64,000 nucleotides of DNA from assembly GCF_021018805.1 (NCBI RefSeq), contig NC_086283.1:58171775-58235774 (forward strand), given 5' to 3'. The stretch is from Prinia subflava. Its lineage: Eukaryota; Chordata; Aves; Passeriformes; Cisticolidae. Every line of letters starts with the position of its first letter. Position 1 is the first letter of the stretch. The notes under the pieces were generated by a model, which was given only the letters and a program-made list of their open reading frames with translations, was not told the origin of the DNA and searched no databases. This document shows positions 62,975 to 64,000 of the stretch, piece after piece. The position numbers were made by a program, and so were the translations under genes.

Positions 62975-63018
62975 GGTAGCCTGGGAGCCTGGGAGTCCAT
63001 CCAGACTCCCAGGCTACC
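62975..63018. repeat. Inverted repeat, 13-bp arms
   Basis: GGTAGCCTGGGAG at 62975-62987 and CTCCCAGGCTACC at 63006-63018 are exact reverse complements. A second register (GCCTGGGAGT / ACTCCCAGGC) fits inside because CCTGGGAG is duplicated in the left arm. Confidence 0.92.
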
Positions 63019-63343
63019 ATCCAGGCTGTGTTTGGAGATAAAGAGCATATCTGTGCAAGCTGGGTGGGTCTGCCTCCCACCTTTCTCTCTCTACAGAATG
63101 CAAGCCCACCATTTGCACACTAGATGTTTCTCAGGGATCTGGTGCTGGGCTGCCTGAGCTCTTGGGAGCTTCATCCCGTGTTTTCTGACTCTGACCTCCA
63201 CCATATCATGAATTTGAGACATCATCATATATGCCCTCTTTATTTTATAACAATATGGACAACAAAAGAAAAAATTAAGGAAGATAAAAGCTTCCAGTAA
63301 GTCATTAGTTTGCAATCATTAGTTTTTCTCCCATGCAATGATT

Positions 63344-63357
63344 GTTTCCATGGAGAC
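63344..63357. promoter_or_regulatory. X-box-like (RFX) motif
   Basis: GTTTCCATGGAGAC resembles the symmetric RFX site GTTGCCATGGCAAC, matching 11 of 14 positions. Motif match only. Confidence 0.2.
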
Positions 63358-64000
63358 TGGAGCAAACCAGTGGCTACAAGTGTGAGTTCTGCTAGTCCCT
63401 GTTTCCACAGAAACATGTACACTGGATTGCCAGAAATTAAGTTGCTCTTGTCCAGACAAACAAAGTGGCACGATTCAAGAGTAACGAGTTTCCTTCAAAT
63501 TTTGTGCTCAGATGGTCAGTCGCAGAGAATCTGGGCGTGGCAGAGCCTCTCACAGCAATCCTTTTAACAGGTGCAGTGTGCTAATCCAAGAGAGTTTTGC
63601 TGGTTGCGGGGCGGGATTGCCAAATCAAAGACACCATAGAACATTGCAACCCAGAAAAAAGCAGGGGGTTAATGTGGTCAGTAATTGTTGCTGATTGCTC
63701 TGCCACTGGAGACTGCCCTGTCACTGATTTGGGTGACCCCCTTGGCAGGCTGCGGGAGCAGGAAGAGATGCCTTGTATGCACACACAACATTTGTGTGCT
63801 CTTGTGAAGGGCATCCAGCACAGCCACAGTACAAGGATTTCCCAGGAACAAATGCTTGCTCCCTTCAGAATCTGGGAATTGCTACTCCGTTATTTTCACT
63901 GCAGAAGCCCTTGGATGGCCAAGCAAATAATCTTCTTAGGTGAACTTGTGTTTTCTGCTACTAGAAGTTCTCCTTTTGCCTTGGTTTAACTGCTGAGGTT

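Larger units (their letters stand above)
56197..64000. other. Long non-coding stretch to the window end
   Basis: No gene, RNA gene or clear transposon recognised. Small structures are listed separately: direct repeats at 58031 and 61690, an inverted repeat at 62975 and an X-box-like motif at 63344. The frame 63597-63989 is the longest near the end and has no recognisable domain. Confidence 0.45.

Noticed and set aside
1..64000. tRNA, rRNA, U-type small RNA genes, and telomeric or centromeric satellite
   Set aside because: I looked for tRNA B-box sequence, spliceosomal RNA starts and TTAGGG arrays and saw none; a covariance-model search would be needed to exclude diverged copies.

Overview
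This window looks like vertebrate, most probably bird, nuclear DNA. It is AT-rich and CpG-poor. It carries many 5'-truncated CR1 LINE copies on both strands, several ending in the CR1 3' tail motif (ATTCTRTGA-like), together with solo LTRs of endogenous retroviruses. This combination is typical of avian intergenic or intronic sequence; the species cannot be fixed from the sequence alone. I could not recognise any host protein-coding exon, tRNA, rRNA or small structural RNA gene. The open reading frames of 60 to 180 codons are chance frames, or are decayed CR1 and LTR sequence read in one of six frames.

Layout. 0-3 kb: AT-rich unique sequence and a minus-strand LTR fragment (1905-2138). 3-4.9 kb: an old minus-strand CR1 split by a solo LTR (3882-4625) with a perfect 5-bp target duplication. 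5-14 kb: mostly unique, with a minus CR1 3' end near 9.1 kb and a plus CR1 at 10.6-11.1 kb. 14.3-16.1 kb: a second minus CR1 split by a solo LTR of the same family, again with a 5-bp duplication. 17.6-18.1 kb: a plus CR1 3' end. 20-33 kb: largely unique, including a short GC/CpG-rich patch at 26.7-27.0 kb. 33.8-34.2 kb: a possible minus-strand gammaretrovirus-like LTR and leader, with a primer-binding-site-like stretch inside a very strong hairpin. 35.6 kb: a 131-bp perfect TTTTG microsatellite. 36.1-37.0 kb: an ancient plus CR1. 47.7-48.1 kb: a second LTR family. 48.7-50.2 kb: a younger CR1 nested in an older one. 54-56.2 kb: a minus CR1, a short minus CR1 remnant and a plus CR1 retaining reverse-transcriptase motifs. 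56-64 kb: unique.

There is no gene network to describe. The main content is the nested history of transposon insertions, several unusually perfect palindromes, and one CpG-rich patch that could be a regulatory element or an unannotated first exon. CR1 and LTR family calls rest on recognition of consensus-like sequence, not on a database search.
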